This document shows positions 1 through 9,015 of a stretch of 64,000 nt of DNA, piece by piece. The notes below the pieces were generated by a model. The model was not told where the DNA came from. It was given only the letters and a program-made list of their open reading frames with translations, and searched no databases. Positions within the stretch are counted from its first letter, which is position 1; every line of letters starts with the position of its first letter. Source of the DNA: CAIKMD01 sp963740675 (GTDB lineage Bacteria > Pseudomonadota > Alphaproteobacteria > ATCC43930 > CGMCC-115725); the NCBI GenBank assembly GCA_963740675.1, contig CAVUFS010000006.1, positions 62,001-126,000 on the forward strand, given 5' to 3'. The translations under genes were made by a program, and so were the position numbers.

Positions 1-29
1 TAAGCTTCTTATAACAAAGCGTTTACTGC

Positions 30-746
30 CTATTCTCCGAGCAGGAATTCTTTCGCCCGGTTAATCTGCGCGGCCAGAAAGGTCGAGCCGCCATGGTCGG
101 GATGGAGCTTCATCATCAGCCGGCGATGCGCATCCTTGATCTCCTCGTCGCTGGCCCCCGGCTCCAAATCCAGGATGGCATAGGCTTGTTCCCGAGTCAT
201 GACATCGCCGGCCGCTCCAGCCCCGTCGCCGGAGCCGCCGCCCGGCCCCGCCTGGCGCCAATCCGGCCGCAGCCGGTCGAGATAGGTCTCGAGTAGCCGC
301 GCGCCTGATTCGTCCTCCGCGACGCATTGCCGCCAGAGCGCGATCAACTCGCCCTGGTCGAGATCCTCAATTCGCCGGCCGGCATAAGACCCGCGCCGCA
401 CCTGGCCGCCCATCGCGCCCGTGTCGTGATCAAGCCGCATACGCAGCAATTCGGTCTCAACCTCGGAGGTTTTGCCACCGGCGGTCGATGCTCCCGCGTG
501 ATAACGCCGCCATAAAGTGCGGCCGCGGATCACGAGCGGCGCCAAGCCACCGGCCACGGCGAGTGCCGGTCCCAGGCGGTCGCTGGCAATCAAGCTGATC
601 AGCACAGCACCCGCCCCAGCCAAGCCGAGACCGGCGGCAAACCAGCCGAGGACGCGGCCGAGCCTCGCCGGATCGGCGTTGACCATTATCCTCGCTGCGA
701 GGAGCAAGCAACCCAGGATGGCAACGCCGAGAATGAGATAGGGCAT
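30..746 (-). CDS. Membrane-anchored J-domain protein (DnaJ-like)
   Basis: 238-residue protein. The N-terminal third is strongly hydrophobic, with about three membrane segments near residues 1-22, 32-54 and 57-72. A charged linker follows, then a C-terminal J domain at about residues 186-238 carrying the diagnostic HPD tripeptide (LHPDHGG). J domains stimulate Hsp70 ATPase activity, so this is probably a membrane-tethered DnaK co-chaperone resembling Tim14 or DjlA-type proteins. The start lies five bases after the stop of the upstream VWA gene, so the two are probably co-transcribed. The zinc-finger and client-binding domains of true DnaJ are absent. The specific client is unknown. Confidence 0.85.
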   Translation of the reverse strand: MPYLILGVAILGCLLLAARIMVNADPARLGRVLGWFAAGLGLAGAGAVLISLIASDRLGPALAVAGGLAPLVIRGRTLWRRYHAGASTAGGKTSEVETELLRMRLDHDTGAMGGQVRRGSYAGRRIEDLDQGELIALWRQCVAEDESGARLLETYLDRLRPDWRQAGPGGGSGDGAGAAGDVMTREQAYAILDLEPGASDEEIKDAHRRLMMKLHPDHGGSTFLAAQINRAKEFLLGE

Positions 747-751
747 TGCGG

Positions 752-1475
752 CTACGACCCCGCGCCCAATTGCTTCGCCAGTAGCAGCGCGGAACCGCCT
801 GCATTCTTGCTGTAATTCGCGAGCGCGCGGTGCCCGCCGGCGGCATAAGCCGCGACCGCGCCCAAAAGCGCGCGCAACTCGCCGGCGCTACTGGCATCGA
901 AGCGGCAATAGGCGCCATGCGACAGCCGCGCGATATCCTTGAAGGCGGAACTCGGCAGCCTTGTCATGCCCCTCGTGGAAGGCGAAAACCGGCACCCCGC
1001 GCAAGCCGAGTTGGCCGGCGAGGCTGCAGAGCTCGTCGAGCTTTTCCTCCATCGCATCGCCGACAAAGACCAACGCGCCGATCGTCTGCGCATCCGCCTC
1101 TTTCAGAGCATGACGCAAAACGCGCGCGATTTGCGTCTCGCCGCCCATGCAGAAGACCGCGCGCATTGCACCATGGAGCCCCGGCGCGGCGGAGAGCCAC
1201 TTGCTCGCCTTGCATTCATTAAAGCCGCGATAGAAGACGAGCTGCACATCGAGACCACCGAGCGCCGCGGTCGCCTCGAACATCTCGCCCTGAATCTGGC
1301 AGGCATGATCCCAGCTCGGCTGGCGGCTCGCCGTCGCATCCATGGCAAAGATCAGCTTGCCGCGGCCGCTGGATGGCCGCGCCGCGGGCATGGACGCGAC
1401 CCTGCTCAGAAACGCATCCACCTCGGCATTTTTGGCCGAGGCCGGAAGCTGCGACTTGTCGTCCTTGTCGGCCAT
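752..1475 (-). pseudogene. VWA-domain protein, interrupted by a +1 frameshift
   Basis: The first frame (start 1475) encodes a von Willebrand A-like fold with a MIDAS-like DATAS motif at the end of the first strand (LIFAMDATAS). It continues to about residue 175 (VPVFAFHEGHDKAAE). The conserved continuation (AFKDIARLSHGAYCRFDASSAGELRALLGAVAAYAAGG) sits in another frame and ends at 752. Removing one base near 949 joins them into about 240 residues. As given, the first frame runs on into unrelated sequence. It directly precedes the J-domain gene. VWA proteins usually bind partners through a metal; the partner here is unknown. The frameshift may be an assembly error, so function cannot be excluded. 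Confidence 0.75.
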
Positions 1476-1501
1476 GCGCTTACCCGTCTCGAGCGCGCTA
1501 C

Positions 1502-1527
1502 GATGTAATTAGTAGATGTAATTAGTA
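1502..1527. repeat. Perfect 13-bp tandem repeat in a divergent promoter region
   Basis: GATGTAATTAGTA occurs twice head to tail with no spacer, 27 bases upstream of the VWA gene start, in the roughly 200-bp region that also serves the divergent H-NOX gene. It is AT-rich in a GC-rich neighbourhood and contains -10-like sequences on the minus strand (TATACT at its edge). A promoter or direct-repeat operator is plausible. No specific regulator is implied. Confidence 0.6.
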
Positions 1528-1683
1528 TAGGTAGCGCTTCCCAGCGCGCCTAGGCCCGCAGACATGTCCTTTCCGGGGCGGTATATCGCGGCGACGTGGT
1601 CCCAGCCAGCTGTGGTTTATCTTCGATTAACGATGTGCCGATAACGTCACCACCGATCAACTATTGGTGAGCGGAGAAAAATC

Positions 1684-2244
1684 TTGAAGGGGATCATTTT
1701 CAATCTTCTCGAAGAAGTGGTCATCAGCCAACACGGCGAGGCCGCCTGGGACGATCTCCTCGACACGACCGGCCTTGCCGGTTCCTACACGTCATTGGGC
1801 AGCTATCCCGACCAGGAAATCGAAAAGCTCGTCACTGCCGGCGCAGAGGCGCTTGGCATGTCACCCGAAGCCGTGCTGCGGTGGTTCGGCCGCGAGGCGA
1901 TGGGTCGTCTTGCGATCCGTTATCCGGCCTTCTTCACCGGCCACAACGCGACGTTGCCCTTCGTCCAAAGCGTCAACAGCATCATTCATCCGGAAGTCCG
2001 CAAGCTCTACTCGGGCGCACATTGCCCCGATTTCCGTTTCGAGCATCGGCCAGACGGCACGCTGCTCATGACCTACGCCTCGCCACGCAAACTATGCACG
2101 CTGGCGCAGGGTTTCATCGAAGGCGCGGGCGATTATTTCAAAGAGAAGATCGACGTTGAGCATTTGAGCTGCATGCATCGGGACGATCCGAAATGCGTGC
2201 TCAGTATCCGTGTCACCGGTACGGTTTCGGCGGATGCAGCCTGA
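1684..2244 (+). CDS. H-NOX heme sensor protein (nitric oxide-type)
   Basis: 186 residues, the usual length of a stand-alone H-NOX. The proximal heme ligand His102 (SIIHPEV) and the Y-x-S-x-R propionate-binding motif at 131-135 (YASPR) fall at canonical positions. Position 140, the distal tyrosine of oxygen-binding H-NOX proteins, is Leu, which points to an NO rather than O2 sensor. Cys138, His160, Cys163 and Cys171 match the C-terminal zinc site of Shewanella H-NOX, with one Cys replaced by His. Translation probably starts at TTG, with GGAG seven bases upstream, because the family begins MKGIIFNLLEEVV. The following kinase gene overlaps its 3' end, so it is the likely signalling partner. Confidence 0.95.
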   Translation: MKGIIFNLLEEVVISQHGEAAWDDLLDTTGLAGSYTSLGSYPDQEIEKLVTAGAEALGMSPEAVLRWFGREAMGRLAIRYPAFFTGHNATLPFVQSVNSIIHPEVRKLYSGAHCPDFRFEHRPDGTLLMTYASPRKLCTLAQGFIEGAGDYFKEKIDVEHLSCMHRDDPKCVLSIRVTGTVSADAA

Positions 2245-3679
2245 CAACGACCGCGCCGCCGCTGAGATAGCACGCCTCACCCGCCGCCTAGCGCGCGAGC
2301 GCGCGTCGCGGCATGAGGCGGAAGCCATCGCAGAAAAAGGGCTTCGCGATCTTTACAGCAAAAAGCAGGAGCTTCAGTTCCTCGCCAAGATCGCGGTCGC
2401 GGCCAACCAGACGACGCGCGCTGCCGAGGTGTTGCAATCCGCGATCATCGAGATTTGCGCCTTCACGCATTGGGAAGTCGGCCACACCTATCTGGCCGAT
2501 GGCGCGGGCGATGAACTGTGTCTGCGCTCCGCGGCGCTTTGGCATGCCGTCGACAATGACGCGATCGCGCGTTTTCGCCGCCTGACGGAAGATACCGAGT
2601 TCCGCCCCGGCATTGGCCTTCCCGGCCGCGTCCTGATGACCGGAAAGCCGGCCTGGATCCTCGACGTGACAGCCGACGACAATTTTCCGCGCCACGCTGT
2701 GGCCGCTGAATGCGGCCTTCGAGGCGCAAGCGCTTTCCCTGTCCTCTCGGGCAACGACGTCCTTGCGGTGCTCGAATTCTTCGCGACCGATACGCGCGAG
2801 CCGGACGAAACGCTGCTCGACCTCATGGCGCAGATCGGCCTGCAACTCGGCCGCGTCATCGAGCGCCAACGCGCCGAGGAACGAGCCAAGCGCTGGACCG
2901 AGACGCTCCAGCAAAATGAAACGGAATTGGCGCGCCGGGTGGAAGAACGCACCGCGGAGCTTGAAAAGGCCCAAGACGAGCTGGTGCGCAGCGAAAGACT
3001 ATCGGCGCTCGGTCAGGTGACCGCGACCGTCGCACATGAGCTGCGCAACCCGCTGAGCGCGATCAAGAACACGATCTACAGCATCAAGGAACGCACGGAT
3101 CAGCCGACGCCGCCACTCACCCGCCAATTCGAGCGCATCGAGCGAAGCATCAATCGCTGCGATGCGATCATCAGCGCCTTGCTCGAATATTCGCGCTCGC
3201 ATCAGCCGAAGCCGTATGCCCACCGTTTCGACAAATGGCTGCGCGAGACGATGGCCGAGCAGACCGATTTGACGGACATCGCCATCGAATTCGACCTTAA
3301 GGCCGACCAGGCGATCGTCAATTTCGATTCCGATCTCTTCCGCCGCGTCATCGGCAAACTGATCGAGAATGCCGTTCAGGCACTGGCCGAGAGCCGGGAG
3401 AACCGGCCGGCGCCGCGCCTGACGATGAAGACCCGCATGATCGAGGGCTGGCTCGAACTATGTGTCGACGATAACGGTCCCGGCATCTCGCCGGAAAATC
3501 TCGGCCGCGTATTCGAGCCGCTGTTCAGCACCAAAAGCTTCGGCACGGGCCTCGGCCTGCCGATCGTGAAGCGGGCCGTCGAGCAGCATGGCGGCGAGAT
3601 CAATCTCAGCAGCGTCGTGAATAGCGGAACCACGGTGTCGATCCGCTTGCCGGTGATCAAGAACAAAGCCGCCGCCTGA
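2234..3679 (+). CDS. GAF-domain sensor histidine kinase, H-NOX partner
   Basis: 481 residues from ATG 2234; an in-frame GTG at 2210 would add eight. Layout: an N-terminal helical stretch, a GAF domain at about 45-205, a coiled coil at about 205-255, a HisKA domain with phospho-accepting His268 (AHELRNP), and a HATPase domain with N box (ENAVQAL, about 378-384), DNGPG (413-417) and GTGLGL (437-442). There is no transmembrane segment, so it is cytoplasmic. Its start overlaps the H-NOX stop by 11 bases, implying translational coupling. H-NOX proteins commonly control the autophosphorylation of such adjacent kinases in response to NO. No response regulator gene is adjacent, so the output is unknown. 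Confidence 0.93.
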   Translation: MQPDNDRAAAEIARLTRRLARERASRHEAEAIAEKGLRDLYSKKQELQFLAKIAVAANQTTRAAEVLQSAIIEICAFTHWEVGHTYLADGAGDELCLRSAALWHAVDNDAIARFRRLTEDTEFRPGIGLPGRVLMTGKPAWILDVTADDNFPRHAVAAECGLRGASAFPVLSGNDVLAVLEFFATDTREPDETLLDLMAQIGLQLGRVIERQRAEERAKRWTETLQQNETELARRVEERTAELEKAQDELVRSERLSALGQVTATVAHELRNPLSAIKNTIYSIKERTDQPTPPLTRQFERIERSINRCDAIISALLEYSRSHQPKPYAHRFDKWLRETMAEQTDLTDIAIEFDLKADQAIVNFDSDLFRRVIGKLIENAVQALAESRENRPAPRLTMKTRMIEGWLELCVDDNGPGISPENLGRVFEPLFSTKSFGTGLGLPIVKRAVEQHGGEINLSSVVNSGTTVSIRLPVIKNKAAA

Positions 3680-3732
3680 AACCACCGTTGCGGAAGTAGC
3701 ATCGATGCGTGCCGCGCTGTAGCGTGGCCCCG

Positions 3733-4887
3733 ATGACGGTAACCTCGACCGAGAAGCCGCGCCGCCGACCGCGGCGCTGGTTTTTGTTCTATCCGCTCGA
3801 TCTCCTCGCCCGCTGCTGGCCGGTGTTCGGCAGGCCGCGCGGCGTGCTGGTCGTGCGCATCGACGGCATTGGCGACATGGTGCTGTTCCACCCGGCTTTC
3901 CAGCACTATGCGCAAGCGCTCGGTGTCGCGCCAAGCGAGATCACCATCCTCGGCTGCCAAAGCTGGGCTGCGCTGGCGCCAAAATTCTTTCCCGGCGTCA
4001 AATTTTATGCCATCGATGAGCACGCCTATGACCGCAGCCTGCTCTATCGCTTCAAAATCTCGCTCTGGCTGCGACGGCAGAATTTCGCGATCGCGACGCT
4101 CGACAGCTTCATGCGCAAGCCGTTGGTGGCCGACAGCCTGATCTACGTCTCGGGCGCGCCAACGCGCATCGTCGCCAAGCCCTATCTCAGCCCGAAGACG
4201 CAGCGCCTTTTCGACTGGTATCTCGCGCGCTGCCAGCGCGTGATCGACACCGGCCCACACCCGACGCATGAGATCCCGCGGCACTTCACTTTTGTCGCGG
4301 CGCTTGCCGGACGCAGCATCCCGCCCGAGCCGCCGCGCCTGCCCTGGCGCGAGAACAAGCCGGCGGTGAAACCGCCCTATGCGATCATGAATTTCGGCGC
4401 CAACGAGCCGGGCCGACGCTGGGCCTTCGAGAATTTCCTCGCCGTCGCGGCCGATCTGAAGAAACGAGGCCTCACCGTCGTCTTCGTCGGCGGTCCGGCC
4501 GAAGCCGCGTACAAGAACCGGCTCAGCGGCGAAGGCTTCGTCGATCTTATCGGCGCGACGACGCTCGATGAGCTGCTCGATCTTCTGCGCCATGCCGCAC
4601 TCGTCATTACCAACGAGACCGGCCCCGCGCATCTTGCGATCGGGCTGGGCGCGCCGACGATAACGATCCTCGGTGGCGGCCAGTTCGGCGGCTGGATGCC
4701 CTTCCCACCCGAAGCCGCACCGCCGAAGGAGCGCGTCGTCTATCGACGCATGCCTTGTTACGGCTGTCTGTGGAATTGCACCCAGCCGCACCGCCGCGGC
4801 GAGGCCTACCCTTGCGTCGCCGCGGTCGAGATCGTGGATGTCGAGCGGGCGATCACCGAACTGATGCCGGCGAACGCGATCGTTTAG
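3733..4887 (+). CDS. Glycosyltransferase family 9 (heptosyltransferase-like)
   Basis: 384 residues from ATG 3733; a GTG at 3709 is an alternative start. It has the GT9 pattern: an N-terminal nucleotide-fold motif (VLVVRIDGIGDMVLFHPA), a central NFGANEPGRRW segment, and a C-terminal donor-binding region (ITNETGPAHLAIGLGAPTITILGG). GT9 enzymes transfer ADP-heptose or related sugars to lipopolysaccharide core or other surface glycans on the cytoplasmic side of the inner membrane. The C-terminus is Cys-rich (CYGCLWNC), a feature of some GT9 subgroups. It follows the H-NOX kinase on the same strand but has no clear functional link to it. The acceptor is unknown. Confidence 0.88.
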   Translation: MTVTSTEKPRRRPRRWFLFYPLDLLARCWPVFGRPRGVLVVRIDGIGDMVLFHPAFQHYAQALGVAPSEITILGCQSWAALAPKFFPGVKFYAIDEHAYDRSLLYRFKISLWLRRQNFAIATLDSFMRKPLVADSLIYVSGAPTRIVAKPYLSPKTQRLFDWYLARCQRVIDTGPHPTHEIPRHFTFVAALAGRSIPPEPPRLPWRENKPAVKPPYAIMNFGANEPGRRWAFENFLAVAADLKKRGLTVVFVGGPAEAAYKNRLSGEGFVDLIGATTLDELLDLLRHAALVITNETGPAHLAIGLGAPTITILGGGQFGGWMPFPPEAAPPKERVVYRRMPCYGCLWNCTQPHRRGEAYPCVAAVEIVDVERAITELMPANAIV

Positions 4888-4893
4888 CGCGGC

Positions 4894-5666
4894 TCATCCT
4901 ACCGCGGCGGCTCGAAGGATGAGATTGGCGATCTCCTTCGGGTGGGAAATGAGCGCCAGATGACTTCGCCTTCACTTCGATCGTGATCGCGCCCATGCGC
5001 TTAGCCATGAAGCGCTCGAGGTCGGGATTGATGGTGCGATCTTCGGTCGAAACCGCGTAGAAGCTCGGCTTCTCCCGCCAGGCGGCGTGCGTCGTCTTGC
5101 CCGTCAAAAGCGCCTTGTGAAACGGCTGCTGAACCGCGTAGAGCGCCCGGGCACGGGCTTTAGGCAAATCGCCCCCGAAATCGCGCAGGAACGCAGCCTC
5201 GGTAAGTCTGCCTTCATCGCCGTCAAAGACGATGCCAGCCGAGGCGGGAGGCGTCGGAAATTTCTCGGCTAGTTCCGTGTAGTCCTCTCCCGCATCGGGA
5301 GCGCGCGCCGCGACATAAACCACAGCAGAGACTTTTGGGTCGACACCGGCTTCGGTCACGATCATCCCGGAGAACGAATGCCCGACCAGCACCGTCGGTC
5401 CATCTTGCCGCGCGAGCACGCGCTGGGCTTCCGCGACCGCCTCATCGAGCGTTGTCAGCGGATTCTGCACCGAGGTCACATTCAGCTTCGCCGCCTGCAA
5501 GCGTGGAAATCACCTCGGACCAGCATGATCCATCCGCGAAAAGCCCATGGACGAGAACGATGTTTCGCGCTGCGCGACGAGCCGTGGCAGCACGGACGGC
5601 GCCGGGCAACAGCACGACAGTGGCCCCGGCGGCAACGACGCTCGCGAACTGACGACGGCTCAACAT
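4894..5666 (-). pseudogene. Secreted alpha/beta hydrolase with two frameshifts
   Basis: The N-terminal piece (from 5666) has a twin-arginine-like signal (SRRQFASVVAAGATVVLLPGAVRA) and then the hydrolase start NIVLVHGLFADGSCWSEVISTL. The conserved continuation QAAKLNVTSVQNPLTTLDEA, with the nucleophile elbow GHSFSG, is in another frame; one extra base near 5498 explains the switch. A second extra base near 4965 moves the end from SHLALISHPKEIANLILRAA (stop at 4894) into unrelated sequence running to 4853. Correcting both gives about 256 residues of an EstC/salicylate-esterase-like alpha/beta hydrolase that would be exported. As given, it cannot make a whole enzyme. Two indels in one gene favour either real decay or a poor-quality patch. 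Confidence 0.8.
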
Positions 5667-5813
5667 GGCGTGTCTCCAGAGAGAGAAACAACGATCGCGG
5701 GACAGAAGTCGATCGTCTCAACCGTCGACCTGGGAACAGCGGCGGACGACCGCAATCATACTTACGTGTCGACGGCGGCCAGCGCGTGCCGTGGCACGGA
5801 TCAAGCCGAAATC

Positions 5814-8800
5814 TTATGCCTCGTCGTCCTGCAGCGACATGAGGCTGGCGTTGCCGCCAGCCGCGGTCGTATCGATGGAGAGCGTGCGCTCGGTCGCGAA
5901 GCGATAGAGATAATGCGGGCCGCCGATCTTCGGCCCTGTGCCCGAAAGGCCCTCGCCGCCGAAAGGCTGGACGCCGACGACGGCGCCAATCATGTTGCGA
6001 TTGACGTAGCAATTGCCAACCGGCAGCCGCGCATGGATCGCGCGCACGGTCTCGTCGATGCGGCTATGGATGCCCAGCGTCAGGCCGAAACCAGTCGCAA
6101 TCACCGCATCGAGCACGCGGTCGAGATGCCCGCCCTGCCAGCGGATGACATGGAGGATCGGGCCGAACACCTCGCCGGTCAGGCGATCGAGCCGGTCGAG
6201 CTCGATGAGCCGCGGCGCAAAGAATGTCCCGCGCTCGGCGCCGGGTGGCACACGCAGCGTATGGAGGATTTTCGCCTCGCGCTGCATGCGCGCGACATGC
6301 GCCTCCAGCGCGGCGCGTGCCGGGTCGTCGATCAACGGCCCGATATCGGTGCCGAGCAGCATTGGATCGCCGATGGTGAGCATGTCCATGGCACCCGCCA
6401 GCATCGCGATCATACGATCGGCGATATCCTCCTGCACGAAGAGCACACGTGCCGACGAGCAGCGCTGTCCCGCACTGTCGAAAGCCGAAATCAGCGCGTC
6501 GGCGACGAGCTGCTCGGGCAGCGCGCTTGAATCGGCGATGAGCGCATTCTGCCCGCCGGTCTCTGCGATGAGGGGCACGATCGGCCCTGGCCGCTGTGCC
6601 AGTGCCTGGTTGATCGAGCGCGCGGTATCGGTCGAGCCGGTGAAAGCGACGCCAGCGATGCGCGGATCGGCGACGAGCTTCGCGCCGACTTTCCCCTCAC
6701 CCGGTAGAAGCTGAATCACATCGCCCGGAATGCCGGCCTCATGCAGCAGCCGCACCGCGGCAGCGGCAACCAGCGGCGTCTGCTCCGCCGGCTTGGCGAT
6801 CACCGTATTGCCGGCGGCGAGTGCGCCGGCGATCTGGCCAAGAAAGATCGCGAGCGGAAAATTCCACGGCGAAATGCAGGCGAAGGCGCCGCGGCCGTGC
6901 AACTCAAGCGTATTACGCTCGCCGGTCGGCCCTGCCATCTCGGCCGGCATGGCGAATTCGGCGCGCAGCCGCGCCGCGTCATATCGGCAATGATCGATCG
7001 CCTCGCGCACTTCCGAAACCGCGTCGGGGATGATACGCCCGCCCTCGCGCACGATGAGCGCAATGAACGCGGCCATGCGCTCTTGCAGCAGATCGCCGGC
7101 GCGATCGAGCAGCCGCGCACGCTCTTCGGCCGGCGTGTTGTCCCAACCAGCCGCCGCCTTCGCAGCAACGGCCAGCGCGCGGTCGATCTGTGCGTCGCTC
7201 GCTTCGCTGACGCCGCCGACGACGACGCGCCGGTCGGCAGGCGATGTGACCGGGCGCGATGCGCCCGCCTCCTCCGCGCCATCGATGATCGGCAGAGCCA
7301 GCGCCGGCTTCGCCGATGCGACCGCAAGCGCGTTCGACAGCGCGACGAGATGCGGCGGATCGCTGAGATCGATACCGCGCGAATTGCGCCGGTCGGGATA
7401 AAGATCGCGCGGCAGCTTGATACCCGGATGCGGCTTCGATTTGAGCGTCTTCAACCGCGCCACCGGATCGGCGATCAGCGCCTCGACCGGCGCGCGCTCA
7501 TCGACCAGGCGATTGACGAAGGACGTGTTCGCGCCGTTCTCCAACAAGCGCCGCACGAGATAGGCAAGCAAATCCTCATGCTCGCCGACCGGCGCATAAA
7601 CGCGGCACGGGAAGTGCGCCGGGCTTAGCCCGACGATCTGGCCGTGAAGCGCCTCGCCCATGCCGTGCAGGCGCTGGAATTCGAAATCGCGCTCCGTGCC
7701 AACGAGATCCAGCACGGCAGCAACCGTATGCGCGTTATGCGTCGCGAATTGCGGAAAGAACGCATCGCGCGCCGCCCAGATGCGCTTGGCGCAAGCGAGA
7801 TAGGACACATCGGTCGTGAGCTTCCGTGTATAGACCGGAAATTCGTCGAGGCCGCGCTCCTGCGTGCGCTTGATCTCGCTGTCCCAATAAGCGCCTTTGA
7901 CGAGGCGCAGCATCAAGCGGCGGTTATGCCGGCGCGCGAGCGCCGCGAGCCAATCGATCAGCGGCAGCGCGCGTTTCTGATAGGCCTGCATCGCGAGGCC
8001 GAGCCCATTCCACCCCGCGAGCTCCGGCGCCGCCGCGAGTCCTGCGATGAGATCGAGCGAAAGATCGAGACGATCGGCTTCCTCGGCATCGATGGTGAAG
8101 CCGATCTCCGCGCCCTTTGCTTGCTGCGCGAGACCCAACACGATCGGCGGCAATTCGCGCAGCACGCGGTCGCGCTGCGCTTCCTCGTAGCGCGGATGCA
8201 GCGCCGAGAGCTTCACCGAGATGGCAGGCGCGTGATGGAGATCGCGGCCATGCACGCGCGCGCCAATGGCAGCGATCGCCGCACGGTAGCGTTCGGCATA
8301 GCGCGCGGCGTCATCGGCGGTGCGCGCCGCCTCGCCGAGCATGTCGAAGGAATAGCGGAAGCCACGCGTTTCCTCGTATGCGGCGCGGTCGAGTGCTTCG
8401 TCGATGGTGCGACCCATGACGAATTGATGGCCGAGGATGCGCATCGCCGCGGTTACGGCCTGGCGCAACACCGGCTCGCCGGTGCGAGCGACGAGGCGGC
8501 GCAGCACGGCGCCGAGTTCCTGATCCGCCGGATCGTCCTGCAGCAAGCGGCCGGTCAGCATCAACGCCCAGGTCGACGCGTTGACGAAGAGCGAGGAGGA
8601 ATGGCCGAGATGCCGCGCCCAATCGGCGCCGGCGAGCTTGTCGCGGATCAGCCGATCGACCGTGTCGGCGTCGGGAATGCGCAAGAGCGCCTCGGCGAGG
8701 CACATCAGCGCGATGCCCTCGCGGCTCGACAGCGCAAATTCGTTGAGGAAGGCGTCGATGCCGCCTTTGCCAAGGCGCTGACGCCGCGCTTCAAGCACGA

Positions 8801-8963
8801 GACGGCGCGCCGTCGCTTCTATCCGCGCCGTCGTCGCTTCATCATGATCGGCGGCGGCGAGAATGCGCGCGACGGCGGCGCTTTCGTCGATCCGATAGAA
8901 GTCGCGCACCGCTTGGCGCAGCGCGTCAGGCACCGGCGGCGGTGAAGCATAAACCCAGGCCAT
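5814..8963 (-). CDS. putA: Bifunctional proline dehydrogenase / P5C dehydrogenase
   Basis: 1049 residues. It oxidises proline to pyrroline-5-carboxylate (FAD domain) and then to glutamate (NAD-linked aldehyde dehydrogenase domain). The PRODH half (about 150-470) shows RLVKGAYWDSEIKRTQ and YAPVGEHEDLLAYLVRRLLENGANTSFVNR. The ALDH half (about 530-1000) has ETGGQNALI and the catalytic-Cys segment SAGQRCSS. There is no N-terminal ribbon-helix-helix domain, so it is the short, non-autoregulating PutA type. ATG 8963 (MAWVYASPPPVP) is preferred; an open frame extends further to 9299 but overlaps the kinase gene and resembles nothing. No PutP or PutR gene is adjacent. Confidence 0.97.
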   Translation of the reverse strand: MAWVYASPPPVPDALRQAVRDFYRIDESAAVARILAAADHDEATTARIEATARRLVLEARRQRLGKGGIDAFLNEFALSSREGIALMCLAEALLRIPDADTVDRLIRDKLAGADWARHLGHSSSLFVNASTWALMLTGRLLQDDPADQELGAVLRRLVARTGEPVLRQAVTAAMRILGHQFVMGRTIDEALDRAAYEETRGFRYSFDMLGEAARTADDAARYAERYRAAIAAIGARVHGRDLHHAPAISVKLSALHPRYEEAQRDRVLRELPPIVLGLAQQAKGAEIGFTIDAEEADRLDLSLDLIAGLAAAPELAGWNGLGLAMQAYQKRALPLIDWLAALARRHNRRLMLRLVKGAYWDSEIKRTQERGLDEFPVYTRKLTTDVSYLACAKRIWAARDAFFPQFATHNAHTVAAVLDLVGTERDFEFQRLHGMGEALHGQIVGLSPAHFPCRVYAPVGEHEDLLAYLVRRLLENGANTSFVNRLVDERAPVEALIADPVARLKTLKSKPHPGIKLPRDLYPDRRNSRGIDLSDPPHLVALSNALAVASAKPALALPIIDGAEEAGASRPVTSPADRRVVVGGVSEASDAQIDRALAVAAKAAAGWDNTPAEERARLLDRAGDLLQERMAAFIALIVREGGRIIPDAVSEVREAIDHCRYDAARLRAEFAMPAEMAGPTGERNTLELHGRGAFACISPWNFPLAIFLGQIAGALAAGNTVIAKPAEQTPLVAAAAVRLLHEAGIPGDVIQLLPGEGKVGAKLVADPRIAGVAFTGSTDTARSINQALAQRPGPIVPLIAETGGQNALIADSSALPEQLVADALISAFDSAGQRCSSARVLFVQEDIADRMIAMLAGAMDMLTIGDPMLLGTDIGPLIDDPARAALEAHVARMQREAKILHTLRVPPGAERGTFFAPRLIELDRLDRLTGEVFGPILHVIRWQGGHLDRVLDAVIATGFGLTLGIHSRIDETVRAIHARLPVGNCYVNRNMIGAVVGVQPFGGEGLSGTGPKIGGPHYLYRFATERTLSIDTTAAGGNASLMSLQDDEA

Positions 8964-9015
8964 GAGCAAACCACGATAGCACCTTCCGGCGAGACCGGCA
9001 GGGCAAACCGAGGCG

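Noticed and set aside
3376..4791. Minus-strand open frame opposite the kinase and GT9 genes
   Set aside because: Antisense to two well-supported genes; composition typical of a shadow frame.
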